Part shown: positions 56,701 to 57,639 of the stretch, one piece after another
Position numbering within the stretch: the stretch's first letter is position 1
How the letters are laid out: each line of letters begins with the position of its first letter
Assembly (NCBI GenBank): GCA_032622095.1
Contig: CP136064.1
Coordinates: 262,179,863 to 262,243,862 of the forward strand
Reading direction: 5' to 3'
Source of the DNA: Siphonodentalium dalli
Lineage: Eukaryota > Mollusca > Scaphopoda > Gadilida > Siphonodentaliidae
Length of the DNA: 64,000 nt
Made by a program: the position numbers and the translations under genes
Notes under the pieces: generated by a model
Databases searched by the model: none
Seen by the model: the letters and a program-made list of their open reading frames with translations, nothing else
Told to the model about the DNA's origin: nothing

Positions 56701-56942
56701 ACAAATTCTAGTGACGTAGTACCCTATTCCTAATTATTACCAGTAGTATTTCATTCTGCGAAAGGTGTCTATTGTAATGTGAATTTTGCTTGCAGGTTCG
56801 AGCGATCACGGAGAAACAGAAGCTTCAACACAGAAATGTTATAGAGCTTGAGCAGCCAGGTAGCGAGCGACCCGATTACACGGCCGTAACGCTCGCCACC
56901 CACAATGATGCTGACGCCGATGCATTACCAACCAACGCATAG
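3170..56942 (+). CDS. SLC5-family sodium:solute symporter gene, 14 coding exons, 5' end outside window
   Basis: Hand-built gene model. Exons: 3170-3221, 6012-6079, 8575-8655, 11000-11073, 16438-16575, 18168-18303, 19271-19359, 24288-24400, 30168-30238, 32835-32921, 46670-46902, 48787-48887, 50313-50434, 56796-56942. Every intron is GT-AG, every donor phase matches the next acceptor, and the join gives 503 codons plus TAG. Family marks in order: YTGVVIF, the GG-x-KAVIWTDV turn, RQTFWSLIIGTS, QTTIQRI, MPYMVLDMFSQYPGVAGLY, STISSTLSSMSAIICEDITRP, and a proline-rich glycosylated loop before the last membrane helix. In this family Na+ drives uptake of small solutes (iodide, monocarboxylates, biotin or pantothenate) across the plasma membrane. 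Layout best fits the SLC5A5/A6/A8/A12 group; substrate cannot be read from sequence. Known members are about 600-680 residues, so the first helices are missing. Being an SLC5 member is near certain; the subgroup is inference. Confidence 0.9.
3946..4215 (+). mobile_element. tRNA-derived SINE with target-site duplication
   Basis: The head has pol III box A TGGCTCAATCGG (3959-3970) and box B GGTTCAAATCC (4019-4029). A tRNA-unrelated body follows, ending in (ATCA)n. A perfect 14-bp duplication ATATGAACCTAACT flanks it (3932-3945 and 4216-4229), showing L1/CR1-type retroposition. The wide A-B spacing suggests a tRNA with a long variable arm (Ser/Leu type); that part is inference. Confidence 0.88.
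4440..4600 (+). repeat. possible degraded tRNA-like repeat
   Basis: Contains GAGTCTAGTGGTAAGCG and GAGTTCGCAGCCC, resembling box A and box B. The second half (gctgttaaacattgaggtg, then agttcatagcccactggtgg) repeats the first imperfectly. It lacks a foldable complete tRNA and a clear target duplication. Confidence 0.3.
4608..4958 (-). other. 116-codon open frame, not recognised
   Basis: Minus-strand frame starting MYGADLSNIRDHKRL and ending DYIEDLFDKD. It has no domain I know. Length is near what chance allows in repeat DNA and no splice or UTR context supports it. It could be a transposon fragment. Confidence 0.2.
4960..5740 (+). repeat. dispersed repeat block ('gtccgtccgtcc ... gagttatg-cccttt') and a second family
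   Basis: 4980-5470 holds two degenerate copies of a repeat with (GTCC)n, agagttatg-ccctttg and tggacagtt-like phrases. 5480-5745 has a family whose inverted relative occurs at 45485-45650 (cggaggccgagtccggtaaaa with ggtgtagttgggaattt here; reverse complements there). Two dispersed copies in opposite orientation indicate a mobile repeat of unknown class. Confidence 0.55.
5746..8045. other. intron sequence around exon 2, nothing else recognised
   Basis: Apart from exon 2 (6012-6079) the stretch is AT-rich with no repeat or coding signal that I could support. Short frames at 7277-7540 and 7628-7876 lack motifs. Confidence 0.45.
6012..6079 (+). CDS. SLC5 symporter exon 2, membrane helix of the family signature
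   Basis: Acceptor gtttgcag ends at 6011; donor gtgagt starts at 6080. The 68 nt enter with two bases completing the codon split from exon 1 (Ala), then read TGFSEFFLMIIITACALVYT and SI. This is a hydrophobic helix leading into the Gly-Gly turn. With exon 3 it forms most of the Na:solute symporter signature ([LIY]-[STAV]-x2-GG), with Tyr where Leu/Met/Phe is usual after GG. Exit phase 0. Confidence 0.88.
8046..8192. mobile_element. hairpin MITE
   Basis: Imperfect palindrome: atctcacactcgtcctatttt and tacgtaatttatcaacctcg on the left pair with gttgataaattccgtataaa and atag-aactcatgtgagat on the right. The centre holds gagcctcggtaaacctcggctc. A related palindrome lies at 57233-57365. No intact target duplication was identified. 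Confidence 0.6.
8575..8655 (+). CDS. SLC5 symporter exon 3, GG-x-KAVIWTDV turn and next helix
   Basis: Acceptor ctttgtttcag ends at 8574; donor aag|gtgtgt at 8656. 81 nt, phase 0 to 0, 27 codons beginning GGYKAVIWTDVMQ and continuing into a helix ending FAILIK. The KAVIWTD motif is among the most recognisable in SLC5A8-like proteins and fixes the frame of the model. A TTAA-flanked MITE begins about 100 bp downstream at 8763. Confidence 0.92.
8763..9155 (+). mobile_element. TTAA-flanked MITE (piggyBac-like), copy 1
   Basis: Terminal inverted repeats: CCCTTTACCC at the left, GGTTTGTTGGGTAAAGGG at the right. Left flank TTAA (8759-8762); right flank mutated to TTCA. A unique tail of ~150 bp (ataactgtaaccatcacaat ... 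tttatttggccg) lies right of two 68-bp palindromes (8788-8857 and 8939-9006) separated by an AT-rich spacer. CCC/GGG ends next to TTAA are the hallmark of piggyBac targets. No transposase is encoded. Confidence 0.8.
8788..9006. repeat. paired 68-bp palindrome cassette (in MITE copy 1)
   Basis: Two near-perfect palindromes with arms gccaatgcattctctta / tatatgcgag and loop ata between cgacc and ggtcg. They are inverted relative to each other, so the cassette is itself an inverted repeat. The spacer contains gttaaagaatgtaagaaaaa. The outer border reads TGTGCC...GGCACAGGG. Confidence 0.85.
9156..9714. other. intron sequence, nothing recognised
   Basis: Between MITE copy 1 and the AT-rich array; no repeat partner elsewhere in the window and no coding signal. 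Confidence 0.4.
9715..10075. repeat. derivative palindrome cassette with expanded AT spacer
   Basis: Ten or so degenerate copies of ttcttacattctttaacaat (9720-9990) lead to one palindrome (gccaatgcattcccttatat ... at about 10013-10072) that has lost its last arm bases. The partner palindrome is absent. It is a decayed member of the cassette family with tandem growth of the spacer. Confidence 0.65.
10137..10360 (+). repeat. tandem 'ttattccgaaagtatcaat' repeat
   Basis: Six or seven degenerate units of ~30-40 bp (ctttattcc-gatggttc, attccgaaagt). A similar but distinct 'ttccgaaggttc' array occurs at 25.2-25.9 kb. Confidence 0.5.
10361..10999. other. intron sequence before exon 4, nothing recognised
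   Basis: No repeats or coding frames that could be supported apart from the exon 4 acceptor at 10990-10999. Confidence 0.4.
11000..11073 (+). CDS. SLC5 symporter exon 4, loop with GGF-SE and EGGRLKLF
   Basis: Acceptor tttgtgcag ends at 10999; donor gtgagt at 11074. 74 nt, phase 0 in and 2 out, reading GTIDSGGFSEMIHMANEGG then RLKLF. This is the loop between two helices; family members have an equivalent GG-[FI] then GGR-[LI]-x-F pattern. The Asp codon is split with exon 5 (GA|T). A 4-kb foldback element lies about 220 bp into the following intron. Confidence 0.88.
11520..13850 (+). repeat. left-arm satellite, ~14 units of ~165 bp
   Basis: Unit landmarks: acccagcacctacatgacaa, ttatggttttatcgctcg, gtcatgaaacagcgagaaat, ttgagtcagggtttggggtg. 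Each unit junction has poly-G (6-14) then aagatgtccaggtcaggatatctt then poly-C (6-12), itself a small hairpin equal to the element's own termini. Units are very similar, differing mostly in homopolymer length. Confidence 0.85.
13851..15060 (-). repeat. right-arm satellite in inverse orientation, with rearranged centre
   Basis: Reverse-complement units with landmarks gtaggtgctgggtgggg and gaagttaatttctcgctgtt. The centre (13850-14040) is a compact palindrome where short pieces of the unit alternate in both directions, with symmetry near 13925. Outermost units (14820-15060) are more diverged than the inner ones. Confidence 0.8.
15362..16437. other. intron with an older dispersed repeat
   Basis: 15362-15500 and 15690-15790 are diverged copies of one sequence (atttctaac-gaatatatgcc, gattgttttggatct, cttcgaatttgg). 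The foldback element inserted into the first copy. The rest shows nothing recognisable. Confidence 0.5.
16438..16575 (+). CDS. SLC5 symporter exon 5, RQTFWSLIIGTS helix
   Basis: Acceptor tgttttgtag ends at 16437; donor gtgatt at 16576. 138 nt, one base in and two out, 45 full codons. Contains DFRTSPYQRQTFWSLIIGTS and then GVSQTTIQRI, matching the conserved HTFW-x3-IGG ... GVNQ-x2-[IV]QR region. The preceding intron is the 5.4-kb one holding the foldback element. Confidence 0.93.
17190..18040 (+). repeat. minisatellite, 15-bp unit gaatgtagtgtatga with higher-order units
   Basis: Over 40 units of gaatgtagtgtatga(t/g). About every 130 bp they are broken by ttttataacgagactcgatg, giving a higher-order repeat. 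The long minus-strand frame rich in His-Tyr-Thr-Leu here is a translation of the repeat, not a gene. Confidence 0.85.
18168..18303 (+). CDS. SLC5 symporter exon 6, membrane helix and CDP loop
   Basis: Acceptor catatttcag ends at 18167; donor cag|gtcagt at 18304. 136 nt, enters with one base and exits in phase 0. Encodes RVVLLMIPMYVAVTSLSIFQ, a helix ending VVAYSYY, and the loop HKKGCDPIQSGELDNPNQ. The CDP-x(n)-P-x-Q loop immediately before MPY is a family mark. A GAATGTAGTGTATGA minisatellite lies just upstream in the intron. Confidence 0.93.
18700..18900 (-). repeat. dispersed repeat also at 21.66 and 63.06 kb
   Basis: Shares ccaacaccccctgtcgcc, acatttccaacaaatattgt and ttccaacggttgaaaat with inverse-oriented copies at 21665-21790 and 63060-63180. 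The members are diverged, so it is an old family. Confidence 0.55.
18968..19330 (+). repeat. tandem duplication of exon 7 acceptor and first 60 nt (4 units, 91 bp)
   Basis: Units contain ttgatataattg, the polypyrimidine/acceptor, then the first 20 codons of exon 7 (to CTCTAC). Copy exon starts are at 18997, 19088 and 19179, and the real exon is at 19271. Copies 1 and 2 keep ttacag; copy 3 has ttacat, so its acceptor is lost. None of the three copies has the exon's 3' part or donor, and their frame hits TAA 9 nt past the duplicated part. Confidence 0.92.
19271..19359 (+). CDS. SLC5 symporter exon 7, MPYMVLDMFSQYPGVAGLY
   Basis: Acceptor cttacag ends at 19270; donor aag|gtatga at 19360. 89 nt, phase 0 in and 2 out: IMPYMVLDMFSQYPGVAGLY then LSSILSASL. 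It matches the MPY-x-V-[LM]-D ... PG-[LV]-x-GL region of SLC5 transporters. Three truncated copies of its first 60 nt, each with upstream intron, lie in tandem directly before it (18968-19270). Only this last copy has the exon 3' end and a donor, so it must be the functional one. Confidence 0.93.
19490..19620. repeat. short tandem repeat 'ggggtcctgttgaattgcta tgatgttggtgg'
   Basis: Two direct copies here. Reverse-complement relatives lie at 20450-20510 and 59940-60040 (acccaccaacatcatagca). Dispersed short repeat. Confidence 0.55.
19621..21113. other. intron, nothing recognised beyond a direct repeat
   Basis: 19760-20000 holds two diverged versions of a sequence (gtaaacaagagcctgcttga and ctaaacaagagccaggttct, each followed by gttttgct-x-tgtttacata). 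Otherwise nothing. Confidence 0.4.
21114..21495 (-). mobile_element. TTAA-flanked MITE (piggyBac-like), copy 2
   Basis: Ends CCCTTTACCCAACAAACCGG and TGTTGGGTAAAGGG, with perfect TTAA at both flanks (21110-21113, 21496-21499). The unique tail is on the left, so it is inverted relative to copies 1 and 3. Two 68-bp palindromes at about 21250-21322 and 21402-21470. Confidence 0.88.
22441..22496 (-). repeat. degenerate interstitial (CCCTAA)n
   Basis: About nine imperfect CCCTAA hexamers (ccaaccctaaccctagcc ...). This is the metazoan telomere motif read on the minus strand, but it is short and impure. Confidence 0.6.
22880..23118. mobile_element. truncated cassette MITE ending GGG-TTAA
   Basis: A spacer-like AT stretch leads to one palindrome (23002-23068) followed by cacagggtatatgggttgat ... 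gaaaGGG and TTAA (23116-23119). The left palindrome and left end are missing. The right tail differs from the other TTAA copies, so it may be a third carrier. Confidence 0.5.
23238..23525. repeat. second truncated cassette with expanded spacer
   Basis: Left-type palindrome (23240-23312, several mutations) followed by four or five copies of tttttcttacattctttaac. The right palindrome is missing. It faces away from the 23.0-kb half element. Confidence 0.6.
23930..24312 (+). repeat. tandem duplication of exon 8 acceptor and first ~24 nt (8 units, ~50 bp)
   Basis: Units: attatatat-cttttcag then cacaatttcgtcgactctat-ccagt. Eight units are seen counting the real exon; seven have tttcag or ttcag, one has ttttag. 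The last unit continues into exon 8 (24288). Unit length is ~48-58 bp and not a multiple of 3 next to the exon, so use of the preceding AG would shift the frame. Confidence 0.9.
24288..24400 (+). CDS. SLC5 symporter exon 8, Ser-rich Na+-site helix and CEDITRP
   Basis: Acceptor cttttcag ends at 24287; donor g|gtacgt at 24401. 113 nt, one base in and one out. Joined to exon 7 it reads SASLSTISSTLSSMSAII then CEDITRPLAGRITDYKARL. The Ser/Thr-rich run sits where known SLC5 structures place Na+-site hydroxyl residues (family knowledge; exact residues not assigned here). A second AG at 24311 would drop 8 residues in frame but would remove that run, so the upstream AG is preferred. Seven acceptor-bearing duplicates precede the exon. 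Confidence 0.88.
24401..25210. other. intron sequence, nothing recognised
   Basis: Reading frames at 24460-24762 and 24864-25070 have no motif or context. Confidence 0.4.
25220..26010 (+). repeat. 'ttccgaaggttcgctattcc' array, duplicated
   Basis: An array of ~15-bp units (25226-25345) followed by ttgagagggttcattatcac-gaagattc and tttttgttttcgcgggtttt. The whole arrangement is repeated at 25757-26010. A palindrome-free direct duplication of about 500 bp. Confidence 0.7.
26500..27025 (+). repeat. ~130-bp tandem repeat with 'gaccttgacctt...ggtcaa'
   Basis: Four units with landmarks ggatttcgacgaaatttgat, gtgttttggacgggtcaaat, ccttgaccttcaaaat. Related units occur at 36430-36970. It ends in cccggacgaagtcgggc in both places, which marks a defined repeat end. 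Confidence 0.8.
27420..28880 (-). pseudogene. decayed coding sequence of unknown origin, minus strand
   Basis: Reading from 28860 leftward: a Cys2-like finger NCPLCGEYLNTEETIDAHIG, then stops and frame changes. A Lys/Glu-rich tail follows with three repeats of ATKDTKA type (about 28340-28500). Further left at about 27450-27560 is a piece with EEWSGTNQEVEDIEREIEKY. Codon choice looks protein-like, but at least four interruptions occur. It may be a retroelement or retrocopy remnant; I do not recognise the family. Confidence 0.3.
29370..29600. mobile_element. hairpin MITE with 'aatgtacttcaatgtag' arms
   Basis: Left arm ttaataatgtacttcaatgt (29378-) and right arm acattgaagtacattactaa (29573-) are inverted, about 160 bp apart; other inner segments pair only weakly. 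No coding capacity. Confidence 0.55.
29705..29870. mobile_element. hairpin MITE with 'gaaatgaatatagtgggtgtgt' arms
   Basis: Left gaaatgaatatagtgggtg and right cacccactacattcatttc pair. Inside, ggcgctgtggtcgttggg pairs imperfectly with accgaccacaccgcc. About 165 bp. Confidence 0.6.
30168..30238 (+). CDS. SLC5 symporter exon 9, membrane helix
   Basis: Acceptor gtattgcag ends at 30167; donor cag|gtaagt at 30239. 71 nt, two bases in, phase 0 out: VVVTGAMCTGMAVIFSQVGG then TLIQ. It matches the helix that follows the DITRP loop in family members. The last 15 nt and the donor are duplicated downstream (30270-30341) with AG|GCAAGT donors. Confidence 0.88.
30224..30341 (+). repeat. duplicated donor region of exon 9 (3 units)
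   Basis: Unit 1 is the true junction ATTCAG|gtaagt plus tgctagttaaccaaatccgt. Unit 2 (30270-) is cag|gcaagt. Unit 3 (30300-) repeats the last 15 nt of the exon, GGTACTCTTATTGAG|gcaagt. Both extra copies have AG|GCAAGT, the best consensus for GC-AG donors. Reading through from the true donor meets TAA within eight codons. Confidence 0.85.
31149..31303 (+). repeat. 52-bp tandem repeat, 3 copies
   Basis: Unit taaccaccaagggtgcttat-acctcaggcaggtgaagg-acgtcatataatag, copies starting 31149, 31201 and 31253, nearly identical. Confidence 0.9.
31304..32280. other. intron sequence, nothing recognised
   Basis: A 71-codon frame at 31387-31602 is without motif. 31805-31830 repeats a phrase (aaggcccacttaattttcga) seen at 26280-26300, perhaps a minor dispersed repeat. 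Confidence 0.4.
32284..32834 (+). repeat. minisatellite built from exon 10 acceptor and exon start (30-bp unit)
   Basis: About 18 units of attattacag|ataacagtgg plus ttttacatca-like filler. Some carry the longer exon start ggttttactaagtggaat. A 178-bp higher-order duplication starts at 32451 and 32629. Because the unit is 30 nt the array reads as in-frame ITVVLHRTLLQ repeats, which explains the open frames there. The final unit is the real exon. Confidence 0.92.
32835..32921 (+). CDS. SLC5 symporter exon 10, GAPMIGVFVVGIL-P helix
   Basis: Acceptor tttattacag ends at 32834; donor aag|gtaagg at 32922. 87 nt, phase 0 to 0: ITVVLLSGIGAPMIGVFVVG then ILCPWINGK. The pattern G-x2-[GA]-P-[LM]-x-G-[LV]-F-x-[LV]-G-[IM] is conserved in SLC5A5/6/8/12. 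A minisatellite made of the acceptor plus the first ~10-26 nt of this exon fills the 550 bp upstream. An alternative AG at 32813 would add 7 residues in frame. Confidence 0.92.
32922..33075 (+). repeat. two-copy ~85-bp direct duplication after exon 10 donor
   Basis: aggatttgccacggtcatgg ... ccacacctcaaatttcg is repeated as gggatttgccagggtcatgg ... ccacccctcacatttcg. Confidence 0.75.
33146..33708 (+). repeat. ~95-bp satellite, 5-6 copies
   Basis: Unit landmarks agctgcatgctatatgtact, ctccgagacacgccgcgggt, tgggactatataacacacaa, ggcgccgattttag. The last copies are shortened. Open frames on both strands are products of the repeat. Confidence 0.88.
34022..34262 (+). mobile_element. foldback repeat 'cggggatttgtcgcc', copy 1
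   Basis: Strong internal palindrome: gtgagacacggggatttgtc ... gacaaatccccgtgtctta around cccgagggccaccaggcccg. Outer parts atacagttgtcgg-cgcgatt and aaatcaagggtgacgactgt also pair imperfectly. Related copies at 36130-36290 and, inverted, 42258-42560. Confidence 0.75.
34690..35300 (+). pseudogene. possible 3' end of a decayed coding sequence
   Basis: An open frame to the stop at 35224-35226 contains FGYATLRNPKIEIVINN, KCIRTKKMKTV and a Ser-rich end STSVSSSSSTSNSTDIRVH. AATAAA follows at 35290. An upstream piece with LSYSQRFILLPAMTDYLSQP is in another frame. No splice sites fit the SLC5 gene. It could be a retrocopy fragment; family not recognised. Confidence 0.25.
35600..35735. mobile_element. 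hairpin repeat 'cgaacgaagtttctcctc'
   Basis: Left agcgacgaacgaagtttctc-ctc-tcgtgagatgcgaggattat pairs with right ataatcctgcgcatctcact-cgaggagaaacttcgttcgtc; the loop is tttctctcgacaaacgcctc. Confidence 0.7.
36130..36290 (+). mobile_element. foldback repeat 'cggggatttgtcgcc', copy 2 (shortened)
   Basis: Same outer sequences as copy 1 (atacagttgtcgcccgcgat; agggtgacgactgttttgtt), but ~50 bp of the left inner arm is deleted (gtgagacacggggccaggtc). Confidence 0.7.
36365..36412 (+). repeat. (GT)n-(G)n simple repeat
   Basis: GT dinucleotides followed by a run of over 20 G and then a second GT run. Confidence 0.9.
36430..36975 (+). repeat. ~130-bp 'gaccttgacctt' tandem repeat, second locus
   Basis: Four or so units like those at 26.5 kb (gatttcgatgaaacttggta; tcaattcaaggtcaaatcgc; tttggacgggtcaaat), ending in cccggacgaagtcgggt. 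Confidence 0.75.
37227..37664 (-). pseudogene. LINE ORF2, C-terminal Cys/His segment
   Basis: 145 codons with NLTCSLCDTDYNHELYHVFW then SCRSAT: CxxC-x(n)-H-x3-H-x4-C. This is the knuckle often found at the end of LINE ORF2. Confidence 0.65.
37720..38763 (-). pseudogene. LINE ORF2, reverse-transcriptase palm and thumb
   Basis: Contains FLDSAKAFDRVWH (Asp45 of this frame), GIRGKPLRLI, GTRQGAVSSPFFYLVYVNDL and TTADDIAIVS (Asp-Asp at 145-146, with Thr where an aromatic is usual before ADD). Key Asp residues are kept. The frame ends at a stop near 37.72 kb. Confidence 0.82.
38663..39580 (-). pseudogene. LINE ORF2, linker and first reverse-transcriptase blocks
   Basis: 305 codons. The C-terminal half has REMKTGLIVPLYKG, SYRAITLLPVIYKVFEAVI and PSEQQSGFQ, matching fingers blocks of non-LTR reverse transcriptases (usual form Q-x-GF). 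The frame shifts near 38.7 kb, just before the first palm Asp. Confidence 0.78.
39543..40604 (-). pseudogene. LINE ORF2, endonuclease domain
   Basis: 353 codons; the native start may be Met26 or Met27. APE-type landmarks in order: LNILTWNASG (Asn36), GISEHWLD (Glu63), VYLPST (146-), LIIGDFNAHIGD (Asp182, Asn184) and LIDHIVIP (Asp-His near residue 250). All expected catalytic residues appear kept. In LINEs this domain nicks target DNA for target-primed reverse transcription. The frame runs out just after 39.56 kb. Confidence 0.8.
40519..41256 (-). pseudogene. LINE ORF1, C-terminal part (RRM-like)
   Basis: The second half contains FFLGRISPTVTQEKIHTYLT, then ARIIIHSHDVDKLLADGFLH and GVRCRSW. 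This pattern resembles the RRM-like nucleic-acid-binding domain found in ORF1 of several LINE clades. It overlaps the 5' end of the ORF2 frame by 86 nt, a common ORF1/ORF2 arrangement. The first ~60 codons are probably not native. Confidence 0.6.
41102..42124 (-). pseudogene. LINE ORF1, N-terminal part (coiled coil)
   Basis: 340 codons starting MPTKKGGIPLEKKLAKDIYV. The middle (about residues 65-240) is rich in Ser, Leu, Lys and Glu with spacing typical of coiled coil (SLESSLAAVTSDKKTVFDTL and on). ORF1 proteins of LINEs form RNA-binding oligomers through such a segment. The frame leaves the ORF1 path near 41.1-41.25 kb, where the next frame takes over. Confidence 0.65.
42258..42610 (-). mobile_element. 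foldback repeat 'cggggatttgtcgcc', copy 3 (inverted)
   Basis: Reverse orientation of the 34.0-kb copy: tttgtcagataacaaaacag, acacgggggtttgtcgccgc, then gcgacaaatccccgtgtctc and gggcgacaactgtatattg. An extra right part (cccatttcctgtcacgtgcc) resembles the left flank of the 36.1-kb copy. Confidence 0.72.
42871..43320 (-). other. open frame with protein-like composition, not recognised
   Basis: About 150 codons before running into the 43.3-kb minisatellite. Pieces such as AEFTRDVHFITVFPESYWEV and FYDHIANIAERSDTMDKRTV look coding-like. No start, splice context or known domain; possibly a remnant of an inserted gene. Confidence 0.25.
43329..44506 (+). repeat. 31-bp minisatellite, about 38 units
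   Basis: Unit gactgtctatacccccgata-ataatgaacat. Variants gactggctat, gattgtctat and gtcggtctat form local runs. The last units lose one C (30 bp). There are no spacers, so it is not a CRISPR-like array. Confidence 0.93.
44507..46669. other. intron before exon 11: simple repeats and one dispersed repeat
   Basis: 44690-44870 has several gagcaatcgagctat / caatcggactcgc segments (short imperfect repeats). 45090-45115 and 45820-45835 are G-runs. 45485-45650 is the inverted partner of 5480-5745. No coding signal. Confidence 0.5.
46670..46902 (+). CDS. SLC5 symporter exon 11, helix plus long extracellular loop
   Basis: Acceptor ataattgtag ends at 46669; donor cg|gtaagt at 46903. 233 nt, phase 0 in and 2 out. 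Begins SAVFAAICAAALCYFYSIGR (helix), then a hydrophilic loop with proline-rich DMPLPPAPM, a Cys, and sequons NMT and NLT that could be N-glycosylated. The same arrangement (PPLP, Cys, sequons, Thr-rich) occurs in the penultimate loop of SLC5A8-like proteins. The largest intron (13.7 kb, with an antisense LINE) precedes it and a GAT microsatellite starts ~12 bp after its donor. Confidence 0.87.
46915..47770 (+). repeat. (GAT)n microsatellite with higher-order units
   Basis: Runs of GATGAT with interruptions ggacgatgatgacgatgagg and accatgctgatgatgattat-tatgatggtgatg. That segment recurs three times at roughly 235-240-bp spacing. The His- and Ser-rich frames on the minus strand and Asp/Met-rich frames on the plus strand are artefacts of the repeat. 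Confidence 0.92.
47800..48786. repeat. intron with 'gaggtccccagagggtgaat' hairpin repeats
   Basis: 48030-48070 is a half copy. 48196-48275 is a hairpin copy in which gtccccagagggcgaatttg pairs with ccctctggggacctcattct. Related copies at 59.05-59.64 kb. The rest of the stretch is not recognised. Confidence 0.6.
48787..48887 (+). CDS. SLC5 symporter exon 12, last membrane helix
   Basis: Acceptor tttatag ends at 48786; donor a|gtaagt at 48888. 101 nt, one base in and one out. Reads SGLNSFLSISMYWLSPMGIV then CCVVMAHVFTLCF. The N-terminal LSIS-[MY]-x-W-x-[SA]-x-[MV]-G pattern and the following hydrophobic run correspond to the final helix of SLC5A5/A8-type transporters. Confidence 0.85.
49424..49530 (+). 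repeat. 5' fragment of a tRNA-type SINE
   Basis: ggggtcccggtggctcaatt matches the head of the SINE at 3946 (box A TGGCTCAATTGG at 49433-49444). The body downstream differs and box B is not kept. Confidence 0.45.
49531..50312. other. intron, possible decayed coding traces
   Basis: About 49810-49990 on + can be read as protein-like phrases (ELNLLTTTIDTPTSILLIHE) broken by stops. No family recognised. Confidence 0.2.
50313..50434 (+). CDS. SLC5 symporter exon 13, start of cytoplasmic tail
   Basis: Acceptor tcattccag ends at 50312; donor tcg|gtgagt at 50435. 122 nt, two bases in, phase 0 out: RVRSEDSDPRYSMVLSDAFC then SCLPARLVDRLRCGYQLNPS. D-x-DP-x-L/Y and a Cys-rich segment are usual after the last helix in this group. 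The exon's last 26 nt plus donor are duplicated 65 bp downstream. Assignment rests mainly on phase, frame and position, since tails are poorly conserved. Confidence 0.78.
50409..50535 (+). repeat. 65-bp duplication of exon 13 end and donor
   Basis: ggtgtggctaccaactgaac-ccttcg|gtgagt and following intron to accactccctc occur twice (start 50409 and 50474) and look identical. The first copy is continuous with exon 13. Use of the second donor would read 13 more codons and then TAA. Confidence 0.9.
50560..52280 (+). pseudogene. decayed coding-like sequence of unknown origin, split by a MITE
   Basis: Protein-like frames continue on + through 50740-51195 (e.g. GHKFGIIGNYSQLPIKLF, LSNVDILTGTLIEHIPTT) with a few in-frame stops. 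They are interrupted by the MITE at 51203-51663, and similar frames resume at 51694-51909 (KTDPSEGCIGHCNVKTKDFN) and 52070-52200 (TPVGTLQLEYTTKEYINFQY). Strand and style agree, suggesting one old inserted gene, perhaps of viral or large-transposon origin. I recognise no domain, so origin is open. I have not joined the pieces. Confidence 0.35.
51203..51663 (+). mobile_element. TGTGACCC-type MITE carrying the palindrome cassette, copy 1
   Basis: Terminal inverted repeats of ~42 bp: TGTGACCCACCATATCAAAT ... and its inverse ATTTGATATGGCGGGTCACA. Inside are two 68-bp palindromes (51256-51326, 51543-51611) and a longer spacer with agagccccagacaaacatga. No transposase. No clear target duplication at this copy. 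Confidence 0.85.
52290..53650. repeat. intron with degenerate 'ggcggccatttttgga' repeats
   Basis: 53090-53340 has two diverged units with attttggcggccatttttgg / attttggacgccatgttgaa. The rest is not recognised. Confidence 0.4.
53732..53832 (+). repeat. (GA)n microsatellite
   Basis: About 100 bp of GAGAGA with few interruptions. Confidence 0.95.
53896..54003. repeat. palindromic tandem repeat 'tatgtcgagatctcgagata'
   Basis: Four units built on tcgagatctcga, itself a perfect palindrome containing XhoI- and BglII-like cores, spaced by ataattatg. Confidence 0.9.
54252..54643 (+). mobile_element. TTAA-flanked MITE (piggyBac-like), copy 3
   Basis: CCCTTTACCCAACA ... GGTTTGTTGGGTAAAGGG with perfect TTAA duplications (54248-54251, 54644-54647). 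Same tail as copy 1 (ataactgtaactatcacaat). Palindromes at about 54282-54350 and 54426-54494. It is the most intact copy. Confidence 0.9.
54860..55640 (+). repeat. ~180-bp repeat 'ccaagatggctgccggcggc catgttttt'
   Basis: Four diverged units with aagatggc-gccggcggccat, atcgttca/gattt and gatccatatg-gttt. Repeats of this phrase are common in molluscan DNA (general knowledge). Confidence 0.6.
55640..56100. other. intron sequence, nothing recognised
   Basis: One short direct repeat (ctatttatctgtgattccta / ctatttatctgttttcctat, 55738-55815). Confidence 0.4.
56102..56504. mobile_element. GC-rich foldback element with ~10-bp flanking duplication
   Basis: Inverted ends TGGAATCCTATT-GGGCCACTTCC-TAATGGCGC and the reverse. 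The body consists of short phrases gcgccgaaagcgacaaaa and tttgtcgctttcggcgc in both directions. Flanks TTGACGACTA and TTGACGACCA differ by one base and look like a target duplication. About 10-bp duplications with long inverted ends are typical of Mutator-like elements (inference). No transposase. Confidence 0.72.
56796..56942 (+). CDS. SLC5 symporter exon 14, C-terminal tail and stop
   Basis: Acceptor tttgcttgcag ends at 56795. 147 nt, phase 0, ending in TAG at 56940-56942. Encodes a 48-residue hydrophilic tail beginning VRAITEKQKLQHRNVIELEQ, with Tyr in PDYTAV and an acidic ending NDADADALPTNA. No membrane segment follows. The strong polypyrimidine/acceptor and the matching phase with exon 13 support it. 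Confidence 0.8.
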   Translation, partial: VRAITEKQKLQHRNVIELEQPGSERPDYTAVTLATHNDADADALPTNA

Positions 56943-57232
56943 CTTTCTTCTAAATATTATATTATATCAAATGACGAGTTGTTCCTTGTCTCGTGGACCA
57001 GAAAATTAGAGCGTCTCGCAATATTCGGCGTTCATCCCTTTATCACATTCCGGTGATCACAATATGCAGCTCCATAAACACATTTACACACTGCTGCTGC
57101 TATTGTCTGCCCGAGGGCCGAGGTTGCTAAACATATATACACGCTACATTGTACTAGCCAATTAACTCGCACTGAGGTTTCATGTCGATCATTCAGATTA
57201 ATCTTCGTCAGCAGTAGGTACATGTAACAAAT

Positions 57233-57365
57233 AGAGGATCTCTAATGAGTCGTAATTCTATACGAAATTTATTAACCTAAATTCGATCGAGCCGAGCTTT
57301 AACGAGGCCCGAATCGAATTTAGCGAACGAAGATCATGAATTTCGTATATAATTGTGAAGAATGC
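57233..57365. mobile_element. hairpin MITE related to 8046-8192
   Basis: taattctatacgaaatttat pairs with atgaatttcgtatataatt. The centre cgatcgagccgagctttaac-gaggcccgaatcgaattta matches the other copy's centre. Confidence 0.6.
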
Positions 57366-57627
57366 CATATCCATTTAATCAGATAATCACATTTTAGCAA
57401 AGAAAACAGATCTCGAAACGGCTGGGTTAAAACAATATTATTGATATCCTTATCACAACCAAGGAGGGAGACACATTCAAGAAAAAAGATAGTTCCATTT
57501 TAAATGTGCCTTTTCATGTTGACAAAATTGTTCAACCACCCTCCTTATCACCCAGGTTTATCTCACGGTCAACACCAAATAACACAACACAAATCGAATA
57601 TCATAATTATATTATAATTAACATAAT

Positions 57628-57633
57628 AATAAA
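57628..57633 (+). promoter_or_regulatory. candidate polyadenylation signal of the SLC5 gene
   Basis: First plain AATAAA after the stop codon, giving a 3' UTR of about 0.7 kb if used. Several other A/T-rich hexamers occur in the AT-rich flank, so the call is weak. Confidence 0.25.
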
Positions 57634-57639
57634 GTTCCA